19,245 nt of DNA, taken from the NCBI GenBank assembly GCA_964531745.1, contig CAZHFX010000016.1, positions 1-19,245 on the forward strand, written 5' to 3'. A program made the translations under genes and the position numbers. Shown one piece after another: positions 13,116 through 19,245 of this stretch. Every line of letters starts with the position of its first letter. Position 1 is the first letter of the stretch. The DNA comes from JACRFW01 sp964531745 (GTDB taxonomy: Bacteria; Patescibacteriota; Patescibacteriia; Magasanikbacterales; GWA2-37-8). The notes below the pieces were generated by a model, which saw only the letters and a program-made list of their open reading frames with translations, did not search any database and was not told the origin of the DNA.

Positions 13116-14546
13116 CTAGAAATCTTTATTTATCACGAGCACTTTCCGCTCCGTCATATCCTCAATGGCGTAGCGCACGCCCTCGCGGCCGAGGCCGGAG
13201 TCTTTCACGCCGCCATAAGGCATGGAGTCGGCGCGGAAACTGGAAACATTGTTGATAATCACGCCGCCCACCTCCAGGTTTTCAAAGGCATAGGTCATTT
13301 CGGTTAGTTCATTGGTAAAAACGCCCGCTTGTAAACCAAACTTTGAATCATTCACCCGCGCTATGGCGTCTTTAAAATCACGGTATTCTTCCAGCGCTAC
13401 CACCGGCGCGAACGCCTCTTCGGCGCACACGCGCATTTCTCGGTCAGTTCTTGTTAAAATAGTCGGCGCATAGCCGGTTTTGGAGAGTCGCTGTCCGCCC
13501 GCGAGCACAGCCGCGCCATCCGCCATCGCTTCTTTCACCCAAGCGTCAATGCGGTTCGCGTTCGCTTCATCAATCATGCTGGAAAACATTGTCGCTTCGG
13601 CGCACGGGTCGCCATAGGTTATTTTTTTTGCCTCTTCCGCAAACGCGGCGTAAAATTCTTCTTTTTTGGATTCATGCACAAAAATTCGCTGGGTATGAAT
13701 ACAACTTTGTCCGCTCTGGCCAAAGGCCGAGGCAATGATTTTTTTTAAATGTTTTTTTATGTCGGCTGTTTTTGTAATAATCGCCGCCGCGTTGCCGCCA
13801 AGCTCCAGTACAACCTTTTTCTTGCCGGCCCGCGCTTTCATATCCCAGCCTACGCTCGGGGAGCCGGTGAAAGTCAAAAGTTTGAATCGTTCATCAGTAA
13901 CCAGTTTGTCGCCGGTTGCCCGGTCCATCGGCAAAATAGAGACCGCGCCTTTTGGTAATTTTGTTTCCGCAATCAGTTTGGCCAAAAGCAGGGCCGAAAG
14001 AGGCGTTTTGCTGGCCGGTTTAAGGATGATTGGACAGCCGGCGGCAATCGCCGGGGCCAATTTATGGGCTACTAAATTTAGAGGGAAATTAAAGGGGGCA
14101 ATAGCGGCGACTAGCCCGACCGGGAACCGGCGCACCGTGCCTTCATGTTGCTCGCCGCTCGGCGCGCGATCCAGCGCCAGCCATTCGCCGTAGAGGCGTT
14201 TGGCCTCTTCGGCGCCGTCGGTAAAGGTCTGAATCGCCCGGTCCACTTCAATGCGGGCGTAAAAGAGCGGCTTGCCGACTTCCAAAACCATCGCTTCGGC
14301 GAATTCCTCTTTGCGCTCGGCGATTCGGCACGCGAGGTGTAACATGGCCTCGGAACGCGCGTAGGCCGGGAGGTCTTTCATCGGTTTCTCGGCCGAAATT
14401 CCGGCCGCGATCGCTTTTTCCAGCTCGTCCGCTCCGGCTAGGTAGGTTTTGGCGGCAATTTCACCATTATAAGGAAAAACCACCGGTAATTCCGTGTTGG
14501 TGGTAATAAATTCTCCGGCGCAATAAATTGGATAGGTAGGTTTCAT
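13116..14546 (-). CDS. NAD(P)-dependent aldehyde dehydrogenase
   Basis: ALDH-superfamily enzyme oxidising an aldehyde to an acid or thioester. The 476-residue length is standard. Visible are PFNFP (Asn153), LKPAS (Lys176), FTGSPSVG, the general base Glu248 in VLELGG, and the nucleophile Cys282 in GQSGQSCIHTQR. The GQSCI context resembles the lactaldehyde/glyceraldehyde-3-phosphate-type branch, but substrate cannot be assigned. It is the first gene of a two-gene operon with the ThDP enzyme, so it may handle an aldehyde linked to pyruvate metabolism. A near-perfect inverted repeat ends 15 bases upstream of the start. Confidence 0.9.
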   Translation of the reverse strand: MKPTYPIYCAGEFITTNTELPVVFPYNGEIAAKTYLAGADELEKAIAAGISAEKPMKDLPAYARSEAMLHLACRIAERKEEFAEAMVLEVGKPLFYARIEVDRAIQTFTDGAEEAKRLYGEWLALDRAPSGEQHEGTVRRFPVGLVAAIAPFNFPLNLVAHKLAPAIAAGCPIILKPASKTPLSALLLAKLIAETKLPKGAVSILPMDRATGDKLVTDERFKLLTFTGSPSVGWDMKARAGKKKVVLELGGNAAAIITKTADIKKHLKKIIASAFGQSGQSCIHTQRIFVHESKKEEFYAAFAEEAKKITYGDPCAEATMFSSMIDEANANRIDAWVKEAMADGAAVLAGGQRLSKTGYAPTILTRTDREMRVCAEEAFAPVVALEEYRDFKDAIARVNDSKFGLQAGVFTNELTEMTYAFENLEVGGVIINNVSSFRADSMPYGGVKDSGLGREGVRYAIEDMTERKVLVINKDF

Positions 14547-14561
14547 AGTTTATATTTAGAC

Positions 14562-14651
14562 TCAGCCGTATTGATATTAATTTTTGCGACGACCATTACG
14601 CCCCGCCGCCAGCGGGTTTGGTCGTTAAAAAATTAATATCAATAAGGCTGA
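14562..14651. repeat. 90-bp near-perfect inverted repeat upstream of the aldehyde dehydrogenase
   Basis: Arms of about 32 bases, 14562-14594 and 14620-14651, begin TCAGCC(G/T)TATTGATATTAAT on each strand and end ACGACC, with only a few mismatches or a one-base offset. The loop has its own CCCGC-CGCCA-GCGGG hairpin (14601-14615). It lies between the regulator stop and the ALDH start, all minus strand. It could be a MITE-like element, an RNA hairpin in the ALDH leader, or a terminator. No T tract of the usual kind follows. Confidence 0.8.
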
Positions 14652-14727
14652 CTGATGTCATTGTGTCCCCATCTTCTCAAAAAGCCTCGGTAAAGTCAAA
14701 CAAAACCAGTCCAACGAGGGTCGTTTA

Positions 14728-15804
14728 TTAATCAGAAAAAACGCGATTTTTGCGTGGGTTATTTCCCCGTGCCCGTTCTACCATAAAACGGACAGACTCG
14801 TCCATATTAATCGGTTCTAATCTAATATCAGGGTATTTATTTTGAAAGACGCGGAAGACTTCATCAGCGAAAGCTTGACCCGCCATCGGGACGCGGTCAA
14901 AGTCAAAAATAATGTGTTTGAACTTATTGAGGCCGCTTAATACCCGCCGAGCCTGCGAACGCGACACAAAAATACCGCCAACAGTGTAGAGCCTAATTCT
15001 GATTGTAGTTTTATCAAAAGACGGCGAGCCAGTTTCATCGCGTGTATCAGTATATTCTTTAAAAATGTCGTTTAGATGTCGCGGCGATTGGCTAGAAATG
15101 GCAAAAATAACCTTGGTGCCTGTTTTGCTACGAGGCAACCCGCTTACAAATATATCATTGATTGTGTTGTCAATCATCAAACGATGTCCAAAGCTCTCCA
15201 AAATAAATATGTCAGATGCTTTGGATGTAAAAAAGATGCCTTCGCCAGAGTGTGATTTTGGCTGGGTGGTAACCTTTCCTTTCAGAAGGTCTTGGATGGC
15301 CTCAAGCTCAGAGTGGAGTTTGCGGTGTTGCATAATATTCCGGAATGCGCCAATGCCGTAGTCATTTATAGCGAAGGCTAGCTGTTTTTGTTTGAGGCTT
15401 ACTTCAATGTCAATTTTTGGCGACCCGGAGTGCTCAATGGCATTGTTAAGCATTTCCGAAAAGGCATAGACAAAAATACTGCGGACATTTTCGGGAAGAT
15501 TCAAAAGTAAAGGCAACTGTGTTTCCACAGTTTCCAGCACCTCGTGTTCTTGCAGGTGTTTGTTAAGAAGGCGCTTTTTAAGGGAAACGGGCAAGATGTC
15601 AACATGATTTCGGGCAAATTTTGGCAAAACATAAAAGGCCTTAGCCGTCCCGCCAATTTTAATTAGCTTATTTTGGGCCACGAGGCCGTTTATAAGCAAG
15701 CTGGCATGCTGGCGCGAGACGCTAAACTTCTCGGCTATTTCCCTTGTTTTAATGGTCGGTTGTTTTTTGGCCAGCCGTAGGATGGCCAGTTGATTTAACC
15801 CCAT
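14728..15804 (-). CDS. HTH + GHKL ATPase + STAS-like (DUF4325) regulator
   Basis: Three modules in 358 residues. Residues 1-60 form a winged-helix DNA-binding domain (TIKTREIAEKFSVSRQHASLLING). Residues 95-240 form a GHKL ATPase related to anti-sigma kinases, with N box FSEMLNNAIEHS (Glu117, Asn121), G1 NDYGIGAF and G2 SHSGEGIF. Residues 270-345 form a STAS-like DUF4325 domain (HIIFDFDRVPMAGQAFADEVFRVF). There is no transmembrane or phosphoacceptor-His domain, so it is cytoplasmic and not a classical sensor kinase. It resembles SpoIIAB and SpoIIAA merged with a DNA-binding head, but the STAS-like loop lacks an obvious Ser to phosphorylate. Targets are unknown; four repeated sites in its own promoter suggest autoregulation. 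Confidence 0.88.
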   Translation of the reverse strand: MGLNQLAILRLAKKQPTIKTREIAEKFSVSRQHASLLINGLVAQNKLIKIGGTAKAFYVLPKFARNHVDILPVSLKKRLLNKHLQEHEVLETVETQLPLLLNLPENVRSIFVYAFSEMLNNAIEHSGSPKIDIEVSLKQKQLAFAINDYGIGAFRNIMQHRKLHSELEAIQDLLKGKVTTQPKSHSGEGIFFTSKASDIFILESFGHRLMIDNTINDIFVSGLPRSKTGTKVIFAISSQSPRHLNDIFKEYTDTRDETGSPSFDKTTIRIRLYTVGGIFVSRSQARRVLSGLNKFKHIIFDFDRVPMAGQAFADEVFRVFQNKYPDIRLEPINMDESVRFMVERARGNNPRKNRVFSD

Positions 15805-15813
15805 ATAGCGAGC

Positions 15814-15843
15814 AGTATAGCACAGTTGTCAAGTGGTTGTCAA
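15814..15843 (-). promoter_or_regulatory. Promoter of the HTH-GHKL-STAS regulator
   Basis: On the minus strand, TTGACA (15843-15838), 18 bp, TATACT (15819-15814) with TG-C extended -10. The start should fall near 15807, so the mRNA is essentially leaderless relative to the ATG at 15804. The -35 hexamer is part of one of the repeated TTGACAAC sites, and a second site lies in the spacer. Confidence 0.75.
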
Positions 15844-15876
15844 GTAGACTAATTCCAGTTGTCAAGTGGTTGTCAA
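15825..15876. repeat. Four TTGACAAC sites in helical phase (operator-like)
   Basis: The 8-mer GTTGTCAA (TTGACAAC on the minus strand) occurs at 15825-15832, 15836-15843, 15858-15865 and 15869-15876. The start-to-start distances are 11, 22 and 11 bp, all multiples of 11, so all sites face the same side of the helix. They overlap the regulator's own promoter. Confidence 0.8.
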
Positions 15877-15892
15877 GCGGGCAAAAATAAAC

Positions 15893-15925
15893 AAAAAAAC
15901 CGTCTCGATTTAATCGGGGCGGTTT
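15893..15925 (-). terminator. Terminator after the DoxX gene
   Basis: A 13-bp stem (15897-15909 with 15913-15925, with G-U pairs) and a 3-base loop. On the minus strand it ends in a T run (complement of 15893-15899). It lies 15 bases past the DoxX stop and insulates the regulator promoter. Confidence 0.82.
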
Positions 15926-15940
15926 GACTTTAAAAATATT

Positions 15941-16516
15941 TTATTTTCCGCAACACTCGCGTTGTTCATCCGGTTTGCCGTTGGAGCAGTCGCCGCCGCA
16001 TTTATCGCCTCCACATTCGCCGCCATCCCCGCCGCACGATCCGCCACACTTACCACCGCAACCACCCCCCATTTCCGCGCACATCGTTCGGCAGTCTTTG
16101 CAGAAACATTCGCTTTTTACAGCACGGTAGCTTCCGGCGCCAGCGCCGAGCAGAGCCAAACAGCCGCCCAAGACCGATAGCGGCAAGAAGTAGCCAACGA
16201 ATGGGCCGCCGCGGTGAACAGTGAGCATCGCAACTACTATAATAATTGAGAGCCAAACCGCCGCGAAACGCAGATAGGCGCCGAAGAGTGCCATCAAACC
16301 GCCGACTAACTCAAAAGTACCGACAAAATAAGCCCAAAAATTGCCTCCGCCCGGGAAGCCGATGGCTTCAAACAGGCCAGCCGCTCCCGCGTGATTGGGG
16401 CCGAGCTTGCTATAACCCATGTAGATAAAAATTACGCCGATGGCGACGCGCAAGGCCAAAAGCCCGACGTTTTTGGCTGTTTTGTGAGGACAGCCGCTGA
16501 TTCCCATTTTGCACAT
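15941..16516 (-). CDS. DoxX-family membrane protein with cysteine/glycine-rich tail
   Basis: The 191-residue protein (from ATG 16516) has four hydrophobic segments typical of DoxX: VGLLALRVAIGVIFIYMGYSKL, FWAYFVGTFELVGGLMALFG, WLSIIIVVAMLTVH and YFLPLSVLGGCLALLGAG. The last about 55 residues form a tail with 12 cysteines, starting ECFCKDCRTMC and then repeated CGGx units (CGGKCGGSCGG and similar), ending ECCGK. This is not part of usual DoxX and looks like a metal-binding or redox tail. The N-terminus also has Cys2 and CPH. The frame opens at 16555, but that start overlaps ndh, so 16516, 16 bases after the ndh stop, is preferred. It is in an operon behind NDH-2. Function is unknown. Confidence 0.85.
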   Translation of the reverse strand: MCKMGISGCPHKTAKNVGLLALRVAIGVIFIYMGYSKLGPNHAGAAGLFEAIGFPGGGNFWAYFVGTFELVGGLMALFGAYLRFAAVWLSIIIVVAMLTVHRGGPFVGYFLPLSVLGGCLALLGAGAGSYRAVKSECFCKDCRTMCAEMGGGCGGKCGGSCGGDGGECGGDKCGGDCSNGKPDEQRECCGK

Positions 16517-16532
16517 AGAATTAAAATTAAAA

Positions 16533-17768
16533 TTAATTCTTTTTATTTTGTTCAATGGTAATTATATCGTTAAATCCGAACAATCGCAAGGTCCAATTTA
16601 GCGTTAATTTAAATTTAAATATCAGACCCGGCATGAAGATGATATAAACGGCGCGGCGCAACCACCAGGCGATGAGGCCGGTTAGAACGACATTGCCAAA
16701 AATAGCCACGCCGTAACGCTCGCCGATCGGCATTAAGGTTCCTTTGGATTTAAAATAAAACGGTTTGATTTTTTTGTTCCGCAGTCTAGATATTATATGA
16801 CGGGCGATATATTTTCCCTGGACATGGGCGGCTTCGCCGAGCGGCGGGTAGGGCGTATCACTGCCGGCATTGCGCCCCAGAATAATATCGCCAACGCCGT
16901 AAAGCGTTGTCGCTTTGGGCGAGGTAAGGCAGGCTGTTACCGGCAAGCGGCCCCGTTCGCAATAATCTTCCGGCAGATAGCGCGCCGCCGCATTCTCTAT
17001 TCCGGCGCACCAAACCGTTATGTCGCTTGGCATTCGCGAGCCATCTTTGAGCACAATAGTGTCGGCGGCGACTTCTTTCACCGCTGTTTTGAAATGCAGG
17101 CGGACCCCCATTTTGGTTAGTCGCCGGATGATGCTTCGTTGGGCTTTGGGCGGTGTTTGCGTCGCCAGCGTGCTCCCCAATTCCACCAGATTGATGGTGA
17201 CAATGTCGCCGGGGTAGAGCTTTTTGAAGTCGCGTTTAATAAGATGAGCCAGCTGTCCCGCCACTTCAACTCCGGACAGTCCGCCGCCCACCACCGTGAT
17301 AGCGGTTATGTTTCGGGTGTCCTCCAGCTTTTCTATGATTGTTTCATGCAGGCGCGCCGCTCCCGCCAGCGTCCGAATGGTATGCGAGTATTGGGCCGCT
17401 CCGGGCACGCCGAAAAAGTTCACGCCGCTTCCCAAACCAACCACGCAATAGTCGTAAGAGACATTGCCCTCGCTGGTGGCGACTATTTTTTTCTTCGGAT
17501 CAATTTTTAGCGCCTCGGCTTTGATAAATTGATGAGGAGTTTTATAGACGATCTCGCGCAGAGGAATGGCGCAGTGGCTGGGTTCCACCGACCCGGATGC
17601 CACTTCGTGGAGCAGTGGAGCAAAGGTAAAATAGTTATCGCGGTCAACGATGGTGATTATTTGGTTGAGCTGGCGCCGCCGGAGAAGTTTATTGAGCGTC
17701 CGGTAGACTTCGTAGCCGCCAATGCCGGCTCCGAGAATGAGAATATCCGCGTGTAATTTTTGCTTCAT
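16533..17768 (-). CDS. ndh: Type II NADH dehydrogenase (NDH-2)
   Basis: A single-subunit FAD enzyme passing electrons from NADH to a membrane acceptor, usually quinone, without pumping. The 411-residue length fits. The FAD-binding Rossmann motif ILGAGIGG is at residues 11-18, the NADH-binding motif VVGGGLSGVEVAG at 159-171, a second FAD motif is TTLYGVGDI, and the quinone/FAD-site region is PPLGEAAHVQGKYIARHI. The C-terminal stretch (VVLTGLIAWWLRRAVYIIFMPGLIFKFK) is the membrane anchor. It is the first gene of the ndh-doxX unit and has its own promoter. No respiratory complex or quinone pathway gene is present in the window, so the acceptor is unknown. Confidence 0.92.
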   Translation of the reverse strand: MKQKLHADILILGAGIGGYEVYRTLNKLLRRRQLNQIITIVDRDNYFTFAPLLHEVASGSVEPSHCAIPLREIVYKTPHQFIKAEALKIDPKKKIVATSEGNVSYDYCVVGLGSGVNFFGVPGAAQYSHTIRTLAGAARLHETIIEKLEDTRNITAITVVGGGLSGVEVAGQLAHLIKRDFKKLYPGDIVTINLVELGSTLATQTPPKAQRSIIRRLTKMGVRLHFKTAVKEVAADTIVLKDGSRMPSDITVWCAGIENAAARYLPEDYCERGRLPVTACLTSPKATTLYGVGDIILGRNAGSDTPYPPLGEAAHVQGKYIARHIISRLRNKKIKPFYFKSKGTLMPIGERYGVAIFGNVVLTGLIAWWLRRAVYIIFMPGLIFKFKLTLNWTLRLFGFNDIITIEQNKKN

Positions 17769-17777
17769 AATGTTGCC

Positions 17778-17786
17778 AGTATAGCA
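17778..17786 (-). promoter_or_regulatory. ndh promoter (extended -10)
   Basis: On the minus strand, TG-C-TATACT (TATACT at 17783-17778), ten bases before the ndh ATG. The -35 region (TTCTAT) is weak. The 10-mer TGCTATACTG is identical to the one in the regulator promoter at 15822-15813. The leader would be very short or absent. Confidence 0.6.
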
Positions 17787-17869
17787 TTTTTAGATAAGTA
17801 ATAGAAGAATCTGCCGCGCCGGCATAAGCCCTCTTTTTTTATTTAGATAAACAGGGTAGTATTAAGCGT

Positions 17870-18835
17870 ATGATATTATTCCTCTTCGGTCCCGACACTT
17901 TTCGGAGCCGCCGATATTTGGCGGAGTCTATTGAAAAATTCAAACGTGAACGCGACCCGCAAGGCTACAATGTGGCCGCGGTGGACGGCAAAACCAGTCC
18001 GCTTGGCCAATTGACGGCAGAAATTTTTGCCGCTCCTTTTTTAGCCGAAAAAAGACTCATCATTATTGAAAACCTGCTGTCCTCCAGCGATAAAGAATCG
18101 CTGGCGGCGATGAAAGGGCTCATCGCCGATAAAAAAATTCCTGAAAATAATGTAGTCATTTTTTGGCAGGGAGAGGCTTTAAGCAAAGTGAAAGAAGCCA
18201 AAGAGCTGGAGGCTCTGTTGGCTAAAGAAAAATACGCGCGCGAATTCACGCCTCTCTCCGGCGTTAAATTGGCCGGGTGGATTGAGAGCGAAGTGGCAAC
18301 TCGCGGCGGAGCTATTGCGCCGGATGCCGTGAATTATCTGGTGGTTAATGCCGGAGGAGACACGTGGCTTTTGAATTCTTTGGTTAATCAGCTGGTAGCG
18401 TTCACGGCCGGGGCGCGCCCCATCGCCATCGCCGATGCGGAGTTATTTTTATCGGAAAAAGTAGATGATAATATTTTTAATATGACGGATGCCATTGTGA
18501 GCGGCAACCATAAAACCTCTTTTCGTCTTCTCACCGAACAGCGGCGGTTGGGTGAAGAAGACGGGCGGCTTTTTGGACTTATTATCTGGCAATTTAAAAT
18601 TCTTTTGCAGATAGCCGACCTGCTGGAGAGAGAGGGCGCGACGACGAGCGATGTGGTGGCTAAAAAATTGGGCATTCACCCTTATGCCGCTAAGAAAAAT
18701 TTTGCTCTCGCGCGGCGCTATTCTTTGGCTAAGCTGGAAGCTGTCTATGATCGTTTGCTCGCGATTGATATAAAAATTAAAACCAGCCGGGCTGATCAAG
18801 GGCTTTTGATTGATCTCTTCGTCGCGGCGGTATAA
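17870..18835 (+). CDS. holA: DNA polymerase III delta subunit
   Basis: Delta is the clamp-loader subunit that opens the sliding clamp. The 321-residue protein begins MILFLFGPDTFRSRRYLAESIEKFK, with further family-like stretches EIFAAPFLAEKRLIIIENLL, the middle VVNAGGDTWLLNSLVNQL, and the C-terminal helical region FRLLTEQRRLGEEDGRLFGLIIWQFKILLQIADLL. The length is normal. It is convergent with rpsT, an arrangement also conserved in Firmicutes, which supports the call. A possible -10 TAGTAT (17857-17862) precedes it without a good -35. The last base is followed directly by a shared terminator. Confidence 0.93.
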   Translation: MILFLFGPDTFRSRRYLAESIEKFKRERDPQGYNVAAVDGKTSPLGQLTAEIFAAPFLAEKRLIIIENLLSSSDKESLAAMKGLIADKKIPENNVVIFWQGEALSKVKEAKELEALLAKEKYAREFTPLSGVKLAGWIESEVATRGGAIAPDAVNYLVVNAGGDTWLLNSLVNQLVAFTAGARPIAIADAELFLSEKVDDNIFNMTDAIVSGNHKTSFRLLTEQRRLGEEDGRLFGLIIWQFKILLQIADLLEREGATTSDVVAKKLGIHPYAAKKNFALARRYSLAKLEAVYDRLLAIDIKIKTSRADQGLLIDLFVAAV

Positions 18836-18865
18836 AAAATCCTCCCAACTAATGGGGGGATTTTT
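18835..18865. terminator. Bidirectional terminator between holA and rpsT
   Basis: A 12-bp stem (18835-18846 with 18854-18865, one G-U pair) with a 7-base loop. A tracts on the left and T tracts on the right allow use on both strands. Its first base is the last base of the holA stop codon. Confidence 0.87.
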
Positions 18866-18874
18866 GAAGTTTTT

Positions 18875-18893
18875 CGCCTCATCGGCGGAGGCG
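18875..18893. repeat. Small GC hairpin just after rpsT
   Basis: CGCCTC-ATCGGCG-GAGGCG is a 6-bp perfect stem, two bases beyond the rpsT stop. No T tract follows on either strand, so it is not an intrinsic terminator by itself. It may protect the rpsT mRNA 3' end or be a relic of the GC palindromes seen elsewhere. Confidence 0.45.
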
Positions 18894-18895
18894 CG

Positions 18896-19159
18896 TTATT
18901 TTTTCTTTTCCAGCGCGTGCACTTTGGCCATGAGGCGGGACAATCGGCGGGCGGCGGTATTTTTTTTGATCACCCCCGCTTTGGCCGCTTTGTCCAGCGC
19001 CTGTTGAGCGGCCACGGCCAATTTCTTGGCCTCTTCCGGCGAGGCGGCCTTCAAGGTTTTTTTAATGGCGTCTTTGAAGGCATCGCGTCGCGTCGCATTG
19101 GCGGCGGCGTGTTTTTTACTCTGGCGCAGAGCTTTGCGAGCATTTTGTTTGTTGGGCAT
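18896..19159 (-). CDS. rpsT: 30S ribosomal protein bS20
   Basis: bS20 is a helical, very basic protein that binds 16S rRNA early in small-subunit assembly. The 87-residue protein begins MPNKQNARKALRQSKKHAAANATRRD and ends with the family-typical AAKAGVIKKNTAARRLSRLMAKVHALEKKK; length is normal. The leader between the likely promoter (near 19221-19226) and the start is about 55 bases, long for this window. Confidence 0.97.
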   Translation of the reverse strand: MPNKQNARKALRQSKKHAAANATRRDAFKDAIKKTLKAASPEEAKKLAVAAQQALDKAAKAGVIKKNTAARRLSRLMAKVHALEKKK

Positions 19160-19220
19160 AGTATTTATAGAAATCTAGCTGAACAACTTTGAGAGCCAAG
19201 GTGTTCATTTAAGTGGCGGG

Positions 19221-19226
19221 AGTATA
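19221..19226 (-). promoter_or_regulatory. Candidate rpsT -10 box
   Basis: TATACT on the minus strand. A -35 at normal spacing would fall at the very edge of or outside the window, so the promoter cannot be completed. Confidence 0.4.
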
Positions 19227-19245
19227 TCGCGGCTACAGACAAAAG

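Noticed and set aside
14653..14670. TGTCATT near 14656 as a further copy of the palindromic repeat
   Set aside because: Only the first seven bases match and there is no inverted arm nearby.
15825..15876. CRISPR-like direct repeats
   Set aside because: The units are only 8 bp with 3-bp and 14-bp gaps, far too short for a CRISPR array. Operator sites fit better.
16014..16110. Frameshift creating the Cys-rich DoxX tail
   Set aside because: Regular CGG spacing and a terminal CC continue to a normal stop, and other frames give no better DoxX ending. A shift at the junction cannot be fully excluded without homologues.
16517..16555. Longer N-terminus for the DoxX protein
   Set aside because: It would overlap the end of ndh and is AT-rich, low-complexity sequence (MNKIKRINFNFNS). 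The ATG at 16516 gives a cleaner start.

Overview
This window looks like a compact chromosome segment from a small-genome bacterium. The best guess is Candidate Phyla Radiation/Patescibacteria of the Parcubacteria type. That is inferred from overall character: short intergenic gaps, few Shine-Dalgarno sequences, palindromic repeats at gene ends, a proofreading-defective PolA, a K+-independent-type membrane pyrophosphatase and a GHKL-ATPase/STAS-like regulator. TGA is used as an ordinary stop (rnpA, yidD, the DUF167 gene), so recoded-TGA lineages such as Gracilibacteria/SR1 are unlikely. No taxonomic marker gene is complete enough here to go further.

Layout. 1-907: the 5' part of dnaA (minus) faces rpmH (plus). 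The gap holds a consensus rpmH promoter and three DnaA-box-like 9-mers spaced exactly 11 bp, a plausible oriC. 908-1928: rpmH, a terminator, then rnpA and yidD; yidC, the usual next gene, is absent. 1571-2315: three palindromic repeats sit at gene borders and supply stop codons. 2016-4526 (minus): tig, nfo and a DUF167 gene, tig having its own strong promoter. A double GC hairpin lies inside nfo. 4615-5130: a RelE-type toxin/ribbon-helix-helix antitoxin pair with an operator-like palindrome. 5252-7234: hppA (minus) with a terminator. 7313-8668: membrane-anchored LysM/M23 peptidase. 8716-8787: tRNA-Cys, whose end lies one base from the polA start (8789-11467). 11477-14546 (minus): an aldehyde dehydrogenase and a ThDP-dependent acetolactate-synthase-like enzyme in one operon. 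14562-14651: a near-perfect 90-bp inverted repeat. 14728-15804 (minus): an HTH + GHKL ATPase + STAS-like regulator, whose promoter carries four TTGACAAC sites in helical phase. 15941-17768 (minus): NDH-2 followed by a DoxX protein with a 12-cysteine tail. 17870-18835: holA, convergent with rpsT (18896-19159).

Functional reading. Much of the window is replication, translation and folding housekeeping: dnaA, polA, holA, rpmH, rpsT, rnpA, tRNA-Cys and tig. The accessory interest lies at 11.5-17.8 kb: a small carbon-metabolism operon, a one-protein switch-like regulator and a two-gene membrane redox unit. Apart from the tRNA, no RNA gene, CRISPR array, insertion sequence or prophage gene was seen. 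No gene-free stretch exceeds 300 bases; the longest is 699-907.
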